Shown one piece after another: positions 42,215 through 52,280 of a stretch of DNA of 64,000 bases. The stretch's first letter is position 1, and every line of letters starts with the position of its first letter. The notes below the pieces were generated by a model. The model was not told the DNA's origin and did no database searches. It saw only the letters and a program-made list of their open reading frames with translations. Source of the stretch: Symbiodinium natans (Eukaryota > Sar > Dinophyceae > Suessiales > Symbiodiniaceae); the NCBI GenBank assembly GCA_905221605.1, contig CAJNDS010001680.1, positions 62,001-126,000 on the forward strand, in the 5' to 3' direction. Made by a program: the position numbers and the translations under genes.

Positions 42215-42460
42215 AGATGAAACTGGCAGAGCAAAGAGGTTATGGCGTGCACTAAAGCAACGCACAACTTTTACTTGAGCCAAATGGTCAGTTTCGTTCG
42301 AGGTTTGTGAAACATGTTGCTGCTGAGCACTCCTGCAAATTATGTTGAGGGTGCTTTAAAGATGGTTCCTATTCTGCCCTTGGCTTCCTCCCATGCGTTG
42401 CCGCATTGGAATTCGGCCAGCTGTACTTGGGCAGGCCTTTTTAAGCCTATACCATCTACT
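42215..42460 (-). repeat. 5' LTR
   Basis: 246 bp, by eye identical to 32824-33069. In element sense it begins AGTAGATGG and ends TTTCATCT, so the AGATG/CATCT ends form a short inverted repeat. It contains a spliced-leader-like 14-mer and one copy of the GCGGCAACGC motif. The last AUG before ORF B lies in it at 42313-42315. Confidence 0.95.
42274..42287 (-). promoter_or_regulatory. Spliced-leader-like sequence in the 5' LTR
   Basis: The - strand reads CCATTTGGCTCAAG. The known dinoflagellate spliced leader ends CCATTTTGGCTCAAG, so only one T is missing. It sits in sense orientation downstream of the last LTR AUG. A copy is at 32883-32896 in the other LTR. Confidence 0.5.
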
Positions 42461-42465
42461 TCTAT
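42461..42465. repeat. Target site duplication, right copy
   Basis: TCTAT, pairing with 32819-32823. A 6-bp reading (TTCTAT) is possible because the LTR ends in T. Confidence 0.85.
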
Positions 42466-42798
42466 TTATGAAAACTCAAAGAAACATGAAACATAATATC
42501 TTGTTATCAAGGTTCTAAGGGGAGTATAGAAACCCTAAACCCTGCATTGGGGCGCGTGGGCCGCGAAAGAATCTAGGCGCGAGATGATCCGGGATGTTCT
42601 AATACTGACGGCCCTGATGCGGCTGGCTTAAAAAGAGAAGTTAAAACGCCCCCAAAATGTTTCGTTGAAGAATGAGAATTATACTTAAGCCCTACTACGA
42701 CACCTTATCTGCAGTGACTTTTGTTGGCAGGGGTGGGGTATCCATTTTTGTCGGGTGGGACAGACTGAACCCTGGACCCTTTGTTTCTAAGGATCCTA

Positions 42799-42992
42799 AA
42801 GAAAACCCCAAGAGTATCGTAGGAAATACAAGGTCCAAGGTAAATTTCTACTGCATTTTGGGATGTTCCCCCTTATACTGTTCATAAGAAACCCAAACAG
42901 GGAATCCCAAGAGTATAGTAGGAATACAAGGTCCTTGGTAGGTAAACTCCTATTACATTTTTGGGATGTTCCCCCTTATACGAACAGTTGCT
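42799..42992. repeat. Tandem duplication ending in family B starts
   Basis: CAAGAGTATCGTAGGAAATA...TTGGGATGTTCCCCC is repeated with small changes at about 42909-42990. Confidence 0.75.
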
Positions 42993-43092
42993 AACAGACC
43001 ATAACAGAGATTGTAGCAGCCCCTCTTACAATTCCTATGAAGGACTGCCAGTATAAACCCTAAACCTTACACCCTAAACCCGGGAACATCCC
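42857..43092. mobile_element. MITE family B: partial copy plus copy with telomeric tract
   Basis: A truncated copy begins near 42857. A fuller copy starts at 42961 and its right arm is interrupted by CCCTAAACCTTACACCCTAAA before the final GGGAACATCCC. Confidence 0.6.
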
Positions 43093-43520
43093 TTTCCGTT
43101 CCTACTGTGTTCTTGGGGTTTCCTGCTACAGGTTCCCTCAGGTTCTCCGGGTGATCGACGTCCGGGCTGAACGCTGTGGGTTTAGGGTTTAGGGTTTAGG
43201 GTTTAGGGTTTAGGGTTTAGGGTGTTCGCTGCAATACGGAACGTTGAGGGCTGTTGGCTGTGAGAGAACCGCCTGTGCCCTGCACATAGCAGCTGAGGCT
43301 TTTCCATCGTGCCAAAGCGCTCTTTGGCATCAAGCTTGCCTGGCCTTCATAAAGCAAGTACCCTAAACCCCAAGCTTGAAGACCTTGCAATCGTAAGGGT
43401 TGAGAATTGAGTGTTTCGGTCCTACGCCCCTAAAAGCCTGACCTTGGGATGTTCCCCCCGAAACTGACAGTCCGTAGTTAATTCGCCCACATGAACTTTC
43501 ACGCACTTGTGTGCGGCACT

Positions 43521-43622
43521 TTGGGATGTTGCCCCTTGTACGAACATCCCTTAATAGGGATGATCATCTGGGGGACTATAATCCTTACTAAGGCCGGTTA
43601 GTATAAGGGGGAACATCCCAAA
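43521..43622. mobile_element. MITE family B copy
   Basis: Near-consensus copy TTGGGATGTTGCCCC...GGGGGAACATCCCAAA. Confidence 0.75.
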
Positions 43623-43733
43623 TCTGAACTCTAAGCCCTCAAACCGTAAGACCTGGTCTTTTGGGCTTGGCTTCTGCAGATTCCGATGGGAAGCTGCGTA
43701 GCAGAGAACAGGGGGCCGTGGGCAAGAACTGCA

Positions 43734-43844
43734 CCAGGACCCAGACTGGGCCCTTGTTCCAGTTTTCAGGGCTCAGGTGCCCTTGAAAGCCCCTTGAAAC
43801 CAAAAAGGGTGCCCTGTTTCTTCCGCGGCTACTCTTGGGTCTAG
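43734..43844. mobile_element. MITE family C copy with duplicated right end
   Basis: CAGGACCCAGACTGGGCCC...CTACTCTTGGGTCTAG. The right end recurs at 43897-43912 after a CCCTAAA tract, and AACGGAGGGTGAAAGC also occurs twice, so the join was duplicated. Confidence 0.65.
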
Positions 43845-45386
43845 ACTTCTAAACCCTAAACCCTAAACCCTAGCGCAACGGAGGGTGAAAGCCTCGGGTA
43901 CTCTTGGGTCTAGTGAGTCCAGTGAAACGGAGGGTGAAAGCGTAACGAGAAATGGACCCCCCAAGTAGCAAAAGCTTGGAGGATGTGATTTCGACAACCT
44001 TGGCATGGAACGGTATAGGGTTTAGGGTTTAGGGTTTAGGGTTTAGGGTTAGGGGATTCAAACACAGCTTCATCCTTCCTCTTGTTCGGGAGACTTTGCA
44101 AAGAAGTTCCCACTACCCGCCAGTACCCTCAGTACCCATGACAGCATCAGTACAGCCCCCCACAGCGTAAGCAGTTCATGCTTCAATCTTTGTTGGGGTT
44201 TACCATTCAGTGCTGCGGGCTTCGGGGTCTTAAGGGTTTTGGGCATCAGTTTCAATTTGTAGCATTTTGCTTTCGGGCGGTACCAAACAACGAAGCATGC
44301 TGGAACGATCCGAGATTTCCCCTTTTCGGCCATGCAAGTCACTTGTTTGAGGCTTGCTGAAAGTGGCGCAGAGGAACATCCCAGATTGGATGCACCGACC
44401 GTCACTCAACTGACAAGGGGGTCAGGGGCACTCACCCTTTCCGAACTGCAACATGAGGAGTTAGGCTTTTGCCTCGTTCACCGGCATCAAGGGAGTTTTT
44501 GCTGCAATGAAAGCCAGACGTCGCAGTTGTGAGCCCTTGTTAGTGGTGAGTTTTGTGAGGCTTTGGTTGTTGCTAGCAATCCTGCTGCTGCTGCTGCTAG
44601 GCCAAGAAGATCCATCATCTTACAAATGCACCAAAGTTCAGAGAACTCATCCTCCTGGCACGGACCAAACCCTGAACCGCAAACCGCCAAAGCTCCTGTC
44701 TGCTTCTCTGAAGTATTTAAACCCTAAACCCCAAACCCGAAACCCTAAACCCTGAAGCCTAAACCCTAAACCCTACACCGTGTCGGCACTGTCCGCCCCT
44801 TGCTCCCGTCGTGGGACTGCTTGAGGTTCCAGATCTTCCTCTGCGATGATGCCAAGACGCTCGGCGCAAGGGGGCTAGGGTTAGGGTTTAGGGTTTGGGG
44901 TTACATGCCTGTTTCCCAGCTGATAGTGCAGAGCCTGGGTTCAAAAAAAAGGGTTTAGGGTTTTAGGGCTTAGGGTTTAACTAGGTTTCGGGTAAAAAGG
45001 TGATTCAGAGCTCAGGCGCAGGGTCGGGGCCTGATAAGGCCTGCAGTGTTGCGAGAGGCAGGCTTGGGACATGATGTGGCCTAGGGTTGCACCGCGGCTT
45101 GATGCAAAGGGTTTAGGGTTTAGGGTACTGCCCGCTTCAGAACCTCCCTCTAAGGGCAGTATTCTTCTTGAACTTTACCTCACCCAGCGGTTCAGGGATA
45201 AGGGTTTAGGGTTTACACCCTTGTGGTTCTTGCTGGTAGGGCTCCTGAAACCACCAAGCTGCACTCCAAGAGGCCCAATTCTTTGAATTTCCGTAGGGAA
45301 AGAAACCCCTTAAACCGTGTCGAGGTTGCTCCTCAGAAAGGGCCATGGGTCTAAACCCTAAAACTTAAACCCTAAACCCTAAACAG

Positions 45387-45496
45387 TGTTCTCACCAAAG
45401 CGGCCCAAGAGGAACATGACGCGCCTGCTGCGCGGTGCGCTTTACCTGGGTCTGGCCCTGGCGGCGCACACGGGCATGCCTCCTCGGCCCAGACAG
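45387..45496 (+). CDS. Candidate exon, possible S1 region
   Basis: Open island after a CAG that ends a CCCTAAA tract and before a GT that is the first base pair of a family D MITE (CAG|GTACTTGG). One frame reads RNMTRLLRGALYLGLALAAH, a hydrophobic stretch placed where S1 would lie. The family match is weak. GC3-rich codons support coding. Confidence 0.45.
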
Positions 45497-45625
45497 GTAC
45501 TTGGAGGTTTAGGGTTTAGGGTTTAGGGTTTAGGGTTTGGGGACTTCTTATCCAACTATAACTGTACTTACAACCCACTTACAAGCCTCTCAAGTGCCCG
45601 AATATGGTTGTGAACCTCCAAGTAG
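45497..45625. mobile_element. MITE family D copy forming an intron edge, telomeric tract inside
   Basis: It begins GTACTTGGAGG directly after an exon-like island ending CAG and ends CCTCCAAGTAG, so its own ends give GT...AG. Four TTTAGGG units lie just inside the left arm. Confidence 0.7.
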
Positions 45626-46130
45626 TGGGTTCCTGCAGTTGCCCTTCGGAGCAGTTGAGTTGGGGCAACGAGAGCCATAAGAGGGCCATAACCGTGTTTC
45701 GGATACTTATAACCCGACTTTCACAAGCCTGAGCTTTCCGGAAGGGATTGAGGAAGAGGCTCAGGCCTTAAGCGTATGTAAGCCCTCCGACGGTGTTTCT
45801 TGGCTCGGCAGAAGGAACAGGTGCATCTAAAGCCTGTGCGCTGGCAACAAACAAGTGTCTCCCAGTCGTCCCGAAGTTGTTATGTTGGCGGGTGGCTAAA
45901 AACAAGTGAAACAAGTAAGCACATCAAATGCCCAGTTGTGCTGCGGGATTTGTTTTTACGTTTCCATTCTTTCCTTATAAGGGAACCTCTTCGTAAGTAA
46001 GTTTCAAAGGGTTTAAGACAGAACTCATAATGTCCCAGAGGGCTCATCATTGGCAACATTTGACAGAGAGAACATGTCCAAGAAAATCTCCATTGGCACC
46101 ATTTTGAGGAAAGAGTCCGAGGGTTTAAGC

Positions 46131-46263
46131 CCTAAACCCTAAACCCTAAACCCTAAACCCTAAGCCCTAAACCCTAAACCCTAAACCCTAAACCCTAAAC
46201 CCTAAACCCTAAACCCTAAACCCTAAACCCTAAACCCTAAACCCTAGCCCTAAACCCTAAACC
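46131..46263 (-). repeat. Longest telomeric array (CCCTAAA)n
   Basis: Roughly 19 units with single CCCTAAG and CCCTAGC variants. The longest tract noticed in the window. Confidence 0.95.
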
Positions 46264-46757
46264 CTTTTCGGGCTAACTCGGCGAAGCCCAGCCTTGAGGT
46301 TCCTGGTTCCGACTGATGATGACTCGGAGGATGGGACAGGGCTTCAGGGGCCTGCTTCAGCGAGGGCCGAGAGGGTTCAGGGTTTAGGGTTTAGGGTTTT
46401 AGGGTTTGGGGTTTGGGAGATACTTGAATCAAAGAGAAACCTTTCGGATCCCTAGTTTTTGTTCCCCAGGTTTGCTAGCTTCTGCAACCTTCCTTGAAGG
46501 TTCATGGGTAGTGCTAAGTAGGGTTAATCCCTTCCCCCTAATATTAAACGGACGGTCCGCCCCCCCCCCCGCCCCTTTAAAAGTTCGAAATGTGCTTTTA
46601 TCATTTGGGGGGTGTTCTCATCGAAATGTCGCAATATTAGACTTCAGGGTTACTCAAGTAATGAAGTACTTAATTGTGCTGTACAGAGAGAGACAGGAGA
46701 CAGAGAGAAGGGGAGAGCTCAACTCTCGCAGCACAGCGAGGCTCAGACAGAGCTACT

Positions 46758-46870
46758 GAGACACACACACACACACACTCACTCACTCACTCGCTCAGTC
46801 ACTCTGTCTCTCACTCGCACACACACACACACACACACTCACTCTTTCACCCACCCAGACCACTCAGACA
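46758..46870. repeat. CA/CACT microsatellite
   Basis: Two (AC)n runs separated by (ACTC)n. Confidence 0.95.
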
Positions 46871-47291
46871 GACAGAAGACTGCCACACAGGTAAGTAGCC
46901 TAGAGACTGAACCACCCCCCCCCCCCCCCCCCCTAATTCGGAATAGGGTTTAAACGGCGGAGTCGGTTTCGGCAGGATTTTCCGGAAAGTGTTTTTATTG
47001 TTAGGGGGGTCTTTAATAAAAGGGGGAAGGGATCATAAGAGCCCTGATTAAATAAGACTGGAGCCGGACATATCCCACGAACCTCCAAGCAGCCGTAAAC
47101 CCTAAACCCTAAACGCCATAAACCTTCAAGTAGAGTCCAAGGAATTAGCGCTCAAGAGTCTAGATGCAAAGAAGCGTTCAAGCGCTTTTGTTTTTTCGGT
47201 TTGGGGTTCCAGGGTCTCTTAGTTGAAGGTTGAAAAGGTTTGGGGCTTTTGGATTTCGCGTTTAAGGGAATGGGCTTTTGCACAAAATGTT

Positions 47292-47408
47292 TGGGGGTTA
47301 GGGATTTTGGGGTTTCCGAAAGTAGGGGTACCTTTTTGGGGTCCTTATTATAGAATCCGACTATTTGGGGGTCGATTTTAGGAGTCCCTCATTTTCGTAA
47401 ACCCCTAT
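47292..47408. mobile_element. MITE family F copy, inverted
   Basis: GGTTTCCGAAAGTAGGGGTAC...CTATTTGGGGGTC, the reverse orientation. Confidence 0.6.
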
Positions 47409-47536
47409 TTGGGGGGTCTGGATTTATGGTTTAAGGGTTTAAGCTTATACTAACAGTCCTTAATAGGGATTATAATTGGGGGTACGATAGCCCAGGCTGG
47501 ATGCAAAAGGGGTGGCATGGGGTGATCACAAGTAGT

Positions 47537-47636
47537 TGGGGGTGTTCCCCTTTAACTAGCAGTCCTTAATAGGTGTTAAGAAAGGGGTGCTGTAATCCCT
47601 ATTAGGGACTGTTAGTATCAGGGGGAACATCCCAAA
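47537..47636. mobile_element. MITE family B copy
   Basis: TTGGGGGTGTTCCCC...GGGGGAACATCCCAAA. A partial copy of the same family lies just left at 47440-47495. Confidence 0.7.
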
Positions 47637-47940
47637 GTAGGGTAATGTTAGTCATGATTGGTTATACCGTGCTTTCAGGGCGCTTTTCACCCTACTTATA
47701 TTATAATTACCCCTGAAGTTCAAGTAGAGTTCAATGGTTTTTGTTGCACTTGCGATAGGGCCGGCATGGGAGCAGGGCGCTGCTGCATCTTAATACTTCC
47801 TGCCCTAAAACCTAAAACTTAAACTCGTAAACTCCACAAAGCCCTAAAACCCAAAGGGTTTCGGGTTTACCCTAAACCCTAAACCCTAAACCCTAAACCC
47901 TCTCTACCTATGTATATTTAAACCTTAATGGGGTCGTGCT

Positions 47941-48072
47941 CCCGGTTTGGTCGTTTAGGATTTAGGATTTAGGATTTAGGGTTTAGGGTTTAGGGTTTAG
48001 GATTTAGGTTTTAGGATTTAGGATTTAGGATTTAGGTTTTTGGATTTAGGATTTAGGAGGTTAGGATTTAGG
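47941..48072 (+). repeat. Telomere-variant array (GGATTTA)n
   Basis: Units are mostly GGATTTA, with a short block of standard GGGTTTA inside, so the G-to-A variant has spread locally. Confidence 0.9.
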
Positions 48073-48084
48073 ATTTGCTTCCCA

Positions 48085-48390
48085 GCCAGGTCTCAGGGTT
48101 TTCCAGGGGCCTCCCAGGGACCTCCCAGGCGCCTCCCAGTCAGAGGTGAAGTTTCAGACCCTCCCAACAGCCTCCCAGACGGGGCCTCGAGGCCCAGGGG
48201 CCTCCCAGGGGCCGCGCGTCACGCGCGTCACGCGCGTCACGCGCGCTGGGGTTCCGGGGGGTCCCCGGGGGCCGGCGTCACGCGCGTCACGGGCGTCACG
48301 CGTCCTCGCGTGACGGATTTTCGGGCCCAGCGCGCGTGACGTTTGTCACGCGTGCGCGCGTGACGCGCGTGACGCGCGTGACGGTGGATA
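48085..48390. repeat. CCTCCCAG and GCGTCACGC repeat block
   Basis: Clusters of GGCCTCCCAGG give way at 48215 to many GCGTCAC/GTGACGC units in both orientations, so palindromes form (GCGTCACGCGTGACGC-like). Confidence 0.85.
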
Positions 48391-48397
48391 GGGCTTT

Positions 48398-48610
48398 TTT
48401 TCTGGGATTTTTCGTGTTCGTGCCCGGCGAAATTGGGGTGACCATGCTTGTCTTTTTAGCCACGTCGAAATTTTAGGGGACGTGTTTTTCATGATTTTGC
48501 CGGGTCCCGCCGGGCGATTTTCCGATTTTTCGTGTTTCTGCCCCCGTGAAATCGGGGTGACCGCGCTTGTCTTTTGAAGCACGTTGATTTTTTTTGGGTT
48601 GCTTTTTGGG
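48398..48610. repeat. Tandem pair of about 120-bp units
   Basis: Each unit has TTTTTCGTGTT, GTGAAATCGGGGTGACC (or a close variant), GCTTGTCTTTT and a CACGT stretch. Confidence 0.75.
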
Positions 48611-49193
48611 TCAAATCAAGATCACAAGAATTGGAAAACTAGCCCTGTGCCACCCCCACACTGTGTGCATTATCCGTGGGCCGAAATGACTATAGACGGT
48701 GCCGAATCGAGAAAGAATGTTGCGAGCTAAATGATATAAGTGGGTTGATCACGAATAACTAACGTAAGAAAGAAGATATGTAATTCAGATGAAGAGGGAT
48801 CTGGGAGGGAGGGGTGATGCCAAACACGTGAGGTGATGACAAAAACCCTTAGTGAATGCACCAGAGATGCTGAACCCTAAACCCTAAACCCTAAACCCTA
48901 AACCCTGGTGTTTAGGGTGATGTCGAACTCACAGTGCCCTGAGTCTCAGCCCCTGCCTGACGACTGTCCAGGAGTCCTGCAAGCTCACCTTAGGCCCTGA
49001 CACCTGAAACCGGTTTAGGGTTTAGGGTTTAGGATTTAGGGTTGAGGGAAACAGATCCTAGCCTCATAAGTCCAGCGACCTTTTGGGGAAACTTCTGTCT
49101 AGCCGAGATCGGGCGGCGGGCGGACTTTGCCCTAAACCTGAAACCCTGAACCCTAGAGAGCATGCGCAACTGTGAATCTGTTTGCCCGCGCAG

Positions 49194-49264
49194 GATGTGG
49201 CGACACGTTGGGTTTCCACCCGTGCAGCAATCGTCGCTTACACGCTCGGCCACGAGACCGGAAA
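49194..49264 (+). CDS. Candidate exon, unassigned
   Basis: CAG acceptor and a full GTAAGT donor enclose an open frame reading DVATRWVSTRAAIVAYTLGH. All three frames are open, so the frame is uncertain. Confidence 0.4.
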
Positions 49265-49555
49265 GTAAGTGTTCAGGGTTGAAGCGCTTGACCTTCTGAC
49301 ATAGCCCTAAACGCTACAGACGCCACGCCACTAGGGCTTCTGCCTTGAAGAAGCTACCCCGTTGAACCATCGTTTTTTGTCAGTTTTGCAGATTCGCCTG
49401 AACCATTTCTGCAAGGATTGGAAAGCACCCTAAAACCTAAACCCCATACCCTAAACCCATAATCCTAAAACCCGAGGCCCGAAACCCGAAACTCCTCTTG
49501 GGTTTGCCAACCCTAAACCTTAACTCTAAACTTTAAACCCTAAACCCTACTGGAG

Positions 49556-49602
49556 GTGGGCTCTACTTCCTGTGCACGGCCACGTGGCTACTGCTGACCA
49601 TT
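49556..49602 (+). CDS. Exon: transmembrane helix (S4-like)
   Basis: Open reading GLYFLCTATWLLLTI, strongly hydrophobic, after a GAG acceptor that directly follows a CCCTAAA tract. It begins with two bases of a split codon and ends in phase 0 at a GC donor (ATT|GCAATT). Its place just before the ELFYS exon fits the helix preceding the S4-S5 linker in IP3 receptors. Confidence 0.6.
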
Positions 49603-50597
49603 GCAATTAAGCCTCCTGGCTTGCAACAGTGGCTTTTCTGGTGACCAGGGTTTAGGGTTTAGGAATTAGGGTTTAAGGTTTAGGTAGTACCCTTCTTCCA
49701 GTTGTTAAGGCAGAGGAGAGTGGTGGCCCAGTCGTGCCCTTTTGCCCTCTTTTTTGGTTCTAGGCACCCTTCCAAACCCTAGCCTAAACCGTAACCAAAA
49801 AACACCCTAAACCCCTACAAAGGCCAAAAGGCACCCTAAACCCTATGAAGGCCGATAAACACCCTAAACCCCTATGAAGGCCAAAAGACACCCTAAACCC
49901 CAAACTCTAAACCCTAAACCCCTACCCCAAACCCCCAAACCTGAAGGGCTACTATTGCGAAGAGTCTTGCCAGGTTCCCAATTGCGCGGCACGAAGTGCG
50001 CGGCGGGGACTCTTGCCTTTGCTCGACCGTGCTTTTTGGGGGACTCGAAGAATTCGGGTGTAGGGTTTAGGGCTAGGGTTTGGGGTTCAGGGTTTAAGGT
50101 TTAGGGTGTAGGGTTTTTGGGGCTATAGGGTTTATGGGGTGTAGGGTTTAAGGTTCTAGCTCTTGAAAGCTTCTCAGGGACAGCGCATCTTCAGGGCCTT
50201 TAGGGTGTGCGTACTGGGATTGTCATCCAGGCGATTGCTCTCCCAAACCAAGAGTAAGGCCCTAAAAACACTCACGCTACAGCCAAGAGTTTGGTCCTGA
50301 GCTTTGCGCGGGCTGATGGTGAAGGCTTCGGCATGGCTGGGGTTCGCATTGCGTTTGAATGGGGTTTGGCTTGAAAGGCTTCTTTGGGCTTGCAGGGAGC
50401 TACCCCTCGCTACAAGTAGGTGCATTGGACCCCGCCCTGTGGGGCATTTTTGACAAAGCAAAGTCCCAAAAACCCTAAACCCTAAACCCTTAACCCTAAA
50501 CCCTAAACCCTCCTCAGACCCTAGACCCTAGACCCTAGACCCTAAACCCTAAACCCTAAACCCGCACCCTATACCCTAAACCCTAAACGGAGCCCAG

Positions 50598-50630
50598 GAG
50601 ACCATGCCCGAGTTGTTTTACAGCATTTGG
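50598..50630 (+). CDS. Exon: start of S4-S5 linker (ELFYS motif)
   Basis: Eleven codons, ETMPELFYSIW, between CAG and a GC donor (TGG|GCGCCG), phase 0 at both ends. IP3 receptors have HELFYSI at this point, so the short exon is recognisable despite its size. Confidence 0.65.
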
Positions 50631-51176
50631 GCGCCGCCTGGGCTGCACAGAGCTTCTCCGCACTGGCTTCAGGATTGAAACAGCAGCTTAGGGTTTAGGT
50701 TTAGGGTTTCGGGCTAGGAGTCAACACCCCTTTCTAGATATTCAGGCCCCTATCTTAGTGTAGGGTCTTGTTGTTATGTAATGAATCAGTACATGATAGA
50801 GCTAAATAGATTCTGTATATACATGTAATATATGGATATTCTTTAATTCCTTGGTATATTTTTACGCATACATACTCGTGCATGTACATACATGAGCTTG
50901 AGATGGAGTTTCCGTTTTCCCAAAATGCCGGACACGGGTATTGCTTTGTGTTTGATAGCGTTGGACGTGTCGTATATGAGCAATTCTCTTCATTAGGGTC
51001 CTGTATATATAGGACCCTAAAAGGGATCCACATTTAGAGAGCGGCTCATGTAATAAGGCGGCGAACTTCAAAGACACTCCATAGTTTGGGGGCCATCAGA
51101 CAGGAGCTTTAAAACACCTCACAAAGGAAGAGCCCAAGACTACCCTGCAGGCCACTAGCCCAAGACTCCAACCCCA

Positions 51177-51199
51177 CCCCCACCCCCACCCCCCCACCG

Positions 51200-51242
<43 letters not shown>

Positions 51243-51243
51243 T
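51177..51243. repeat. C-homopolymer and CCCCCA repeat
   Basis: (CCCCCA)n followed by a C-run of about 45 bases. Length may be unreliable in assembly. Confidence 0.95.
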
Positions 51244-51682
51244 TCCCCGCCAACACCTAACTTGCATCCTTTGACCCCACGACGCCATGACACCGTGGCT
51301 CCCCAAATCCTGAACCCTAAACCCTCAACCCTCTAACCCTAAACAATCCCTAACCCTGAACAACCCTATACCATCCGAGAACACTTGCGTCCCAGAGACC
51401 TGGGAGGATCCACAAAGAAGATCCCCTTTCAGGGAATAGTAGCAAAGAGTATCCTGAACCCCAAACCCCCAAACCCTAAACCGCGACTTAGGGGCTCTAC
51501 TACAGGGAACGTCCCAGGGGTCTGGGAGAGTTCTTGAACCCAAAGACGACTCTAACCCCAAAAAACCCTAAACCCTAAACCCTAAACCCTAAACAATCCT
51601 AAGTCCTAAACCCTAAACCCTAAACCCATGAGAACACTTGCATAGTTCTTGGGCCCAAGCTTGAGATGAAAGGCTTTGGAAG

Positions 51683-51736
51683 CTGCTCTCCGAAGGCCAC
51701 GTGGCCTGGAGGTGCCTTGAGAAAAGCATTGAAAAA
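51683..51736 (+). CDS. Exon: S4-S5 linker
   Basis: Eighteen codons (LLSEGHVAWRCLEKSIEK), phase 0 at both ends, AAG acceptor and GT donor (AAA|GTAGGG). It supplies the linker between the ELFYS exon and the exon at 54569. Its sequence is less conserved than its neighbours, so it rests mainly on position and phase. Confidence 0.5.
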
Positions 51737-52173
51737 GTAGGGTTTAGGGTTTAGGGTTTACTGTAGGGTTTAGGGTTTAGGGTTTAGGGTTTAGGGTTTA
51801 GGAGGTTTCTCAGGTTAAGACTGTAGCCCTCAAGGCTTCCAGGGTTGAAGGGTTTAGCCGTGCTCAGGGCTTGCAGGACCATCTTGGGTGGGGCGCGCTA
51901 ACCCCAACCCCTAGAGACCATGAGACATACTGTGCCTGGCCTGTCCGAGTGTGAGCGATTAAACCCCAAAGCCTAAACCCTAAAGAATCAAATGCAGTCT
52001 TCTGGCTCCCAGGCTCACCAGCCCCTTCCCAACACGGGTTTGGGGTTTAGAGGGTCCGGGCAGTAGGGTTTTGGGGTTCAGGGGGCTCATTGTTGCTCTT
52101 TGTAGGGTTTAGGGCTAGGCGTCCGGCCAGAGTCTGTTGCACAAGGGATCTTAGAATTTAGTGCCCTGGTAGA

Positions 52174-52280
52174 CTAGGACCCGGAGTAGGCCCTTATGTC
52201 CTTTTTGTAGGGTTGAGGTCCCCTTAAAACCCAAAACCAAACAGGGCGCCCTGTTTATTCCTAGGCTACTTCTGGGTCCT
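52174..52280. mobile_element. MITE family C copy
   Basis: CTAGGACCCGGAGTAGGCCC...CTACTTCTGGGTCCT. Confidence 0.65.

Larger units (their letters stand above)
32824..42460 (-). mobile_element. Complete Ty1/copia LTR retrotransposon, antisense to the host gene
   Basis: The element is about 9.6 kb with two 246-bp LTRs, a 5-bp target duplication, a primer-binding region and a purine tract. Its order is LTR, ORF A, ORF B, then Gag-PR-IN-methyltransferase-like-RT-RNase H, LTR. Integrase precedes RT, which defines Ty1/copia. Identical LTRs and intact long frames show recent insertion. Dinoflagellates are known to carry many copia elements with CCCH-bearing Gag; ORFs A and B are the unusual part. Confidence 0.95.
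42501..49193. other. Intronic region right of the retrotransposon
   Basis: Mostly family B, C, D and F elements, long CCCTAAA arrays, a CA-rich microsatellite and the GCGTCAC block. Exon-like islands near 43120-43180 (QVLRVIDVRAERC) and 44833-44870 (IFLCDDAKTLG) could not be placed. Confidence 0.35.

Noticed and set aside
51096-51306. Glycine-rich open frames
   Set aside because: They come from the C-homopolymer read on the other strand.
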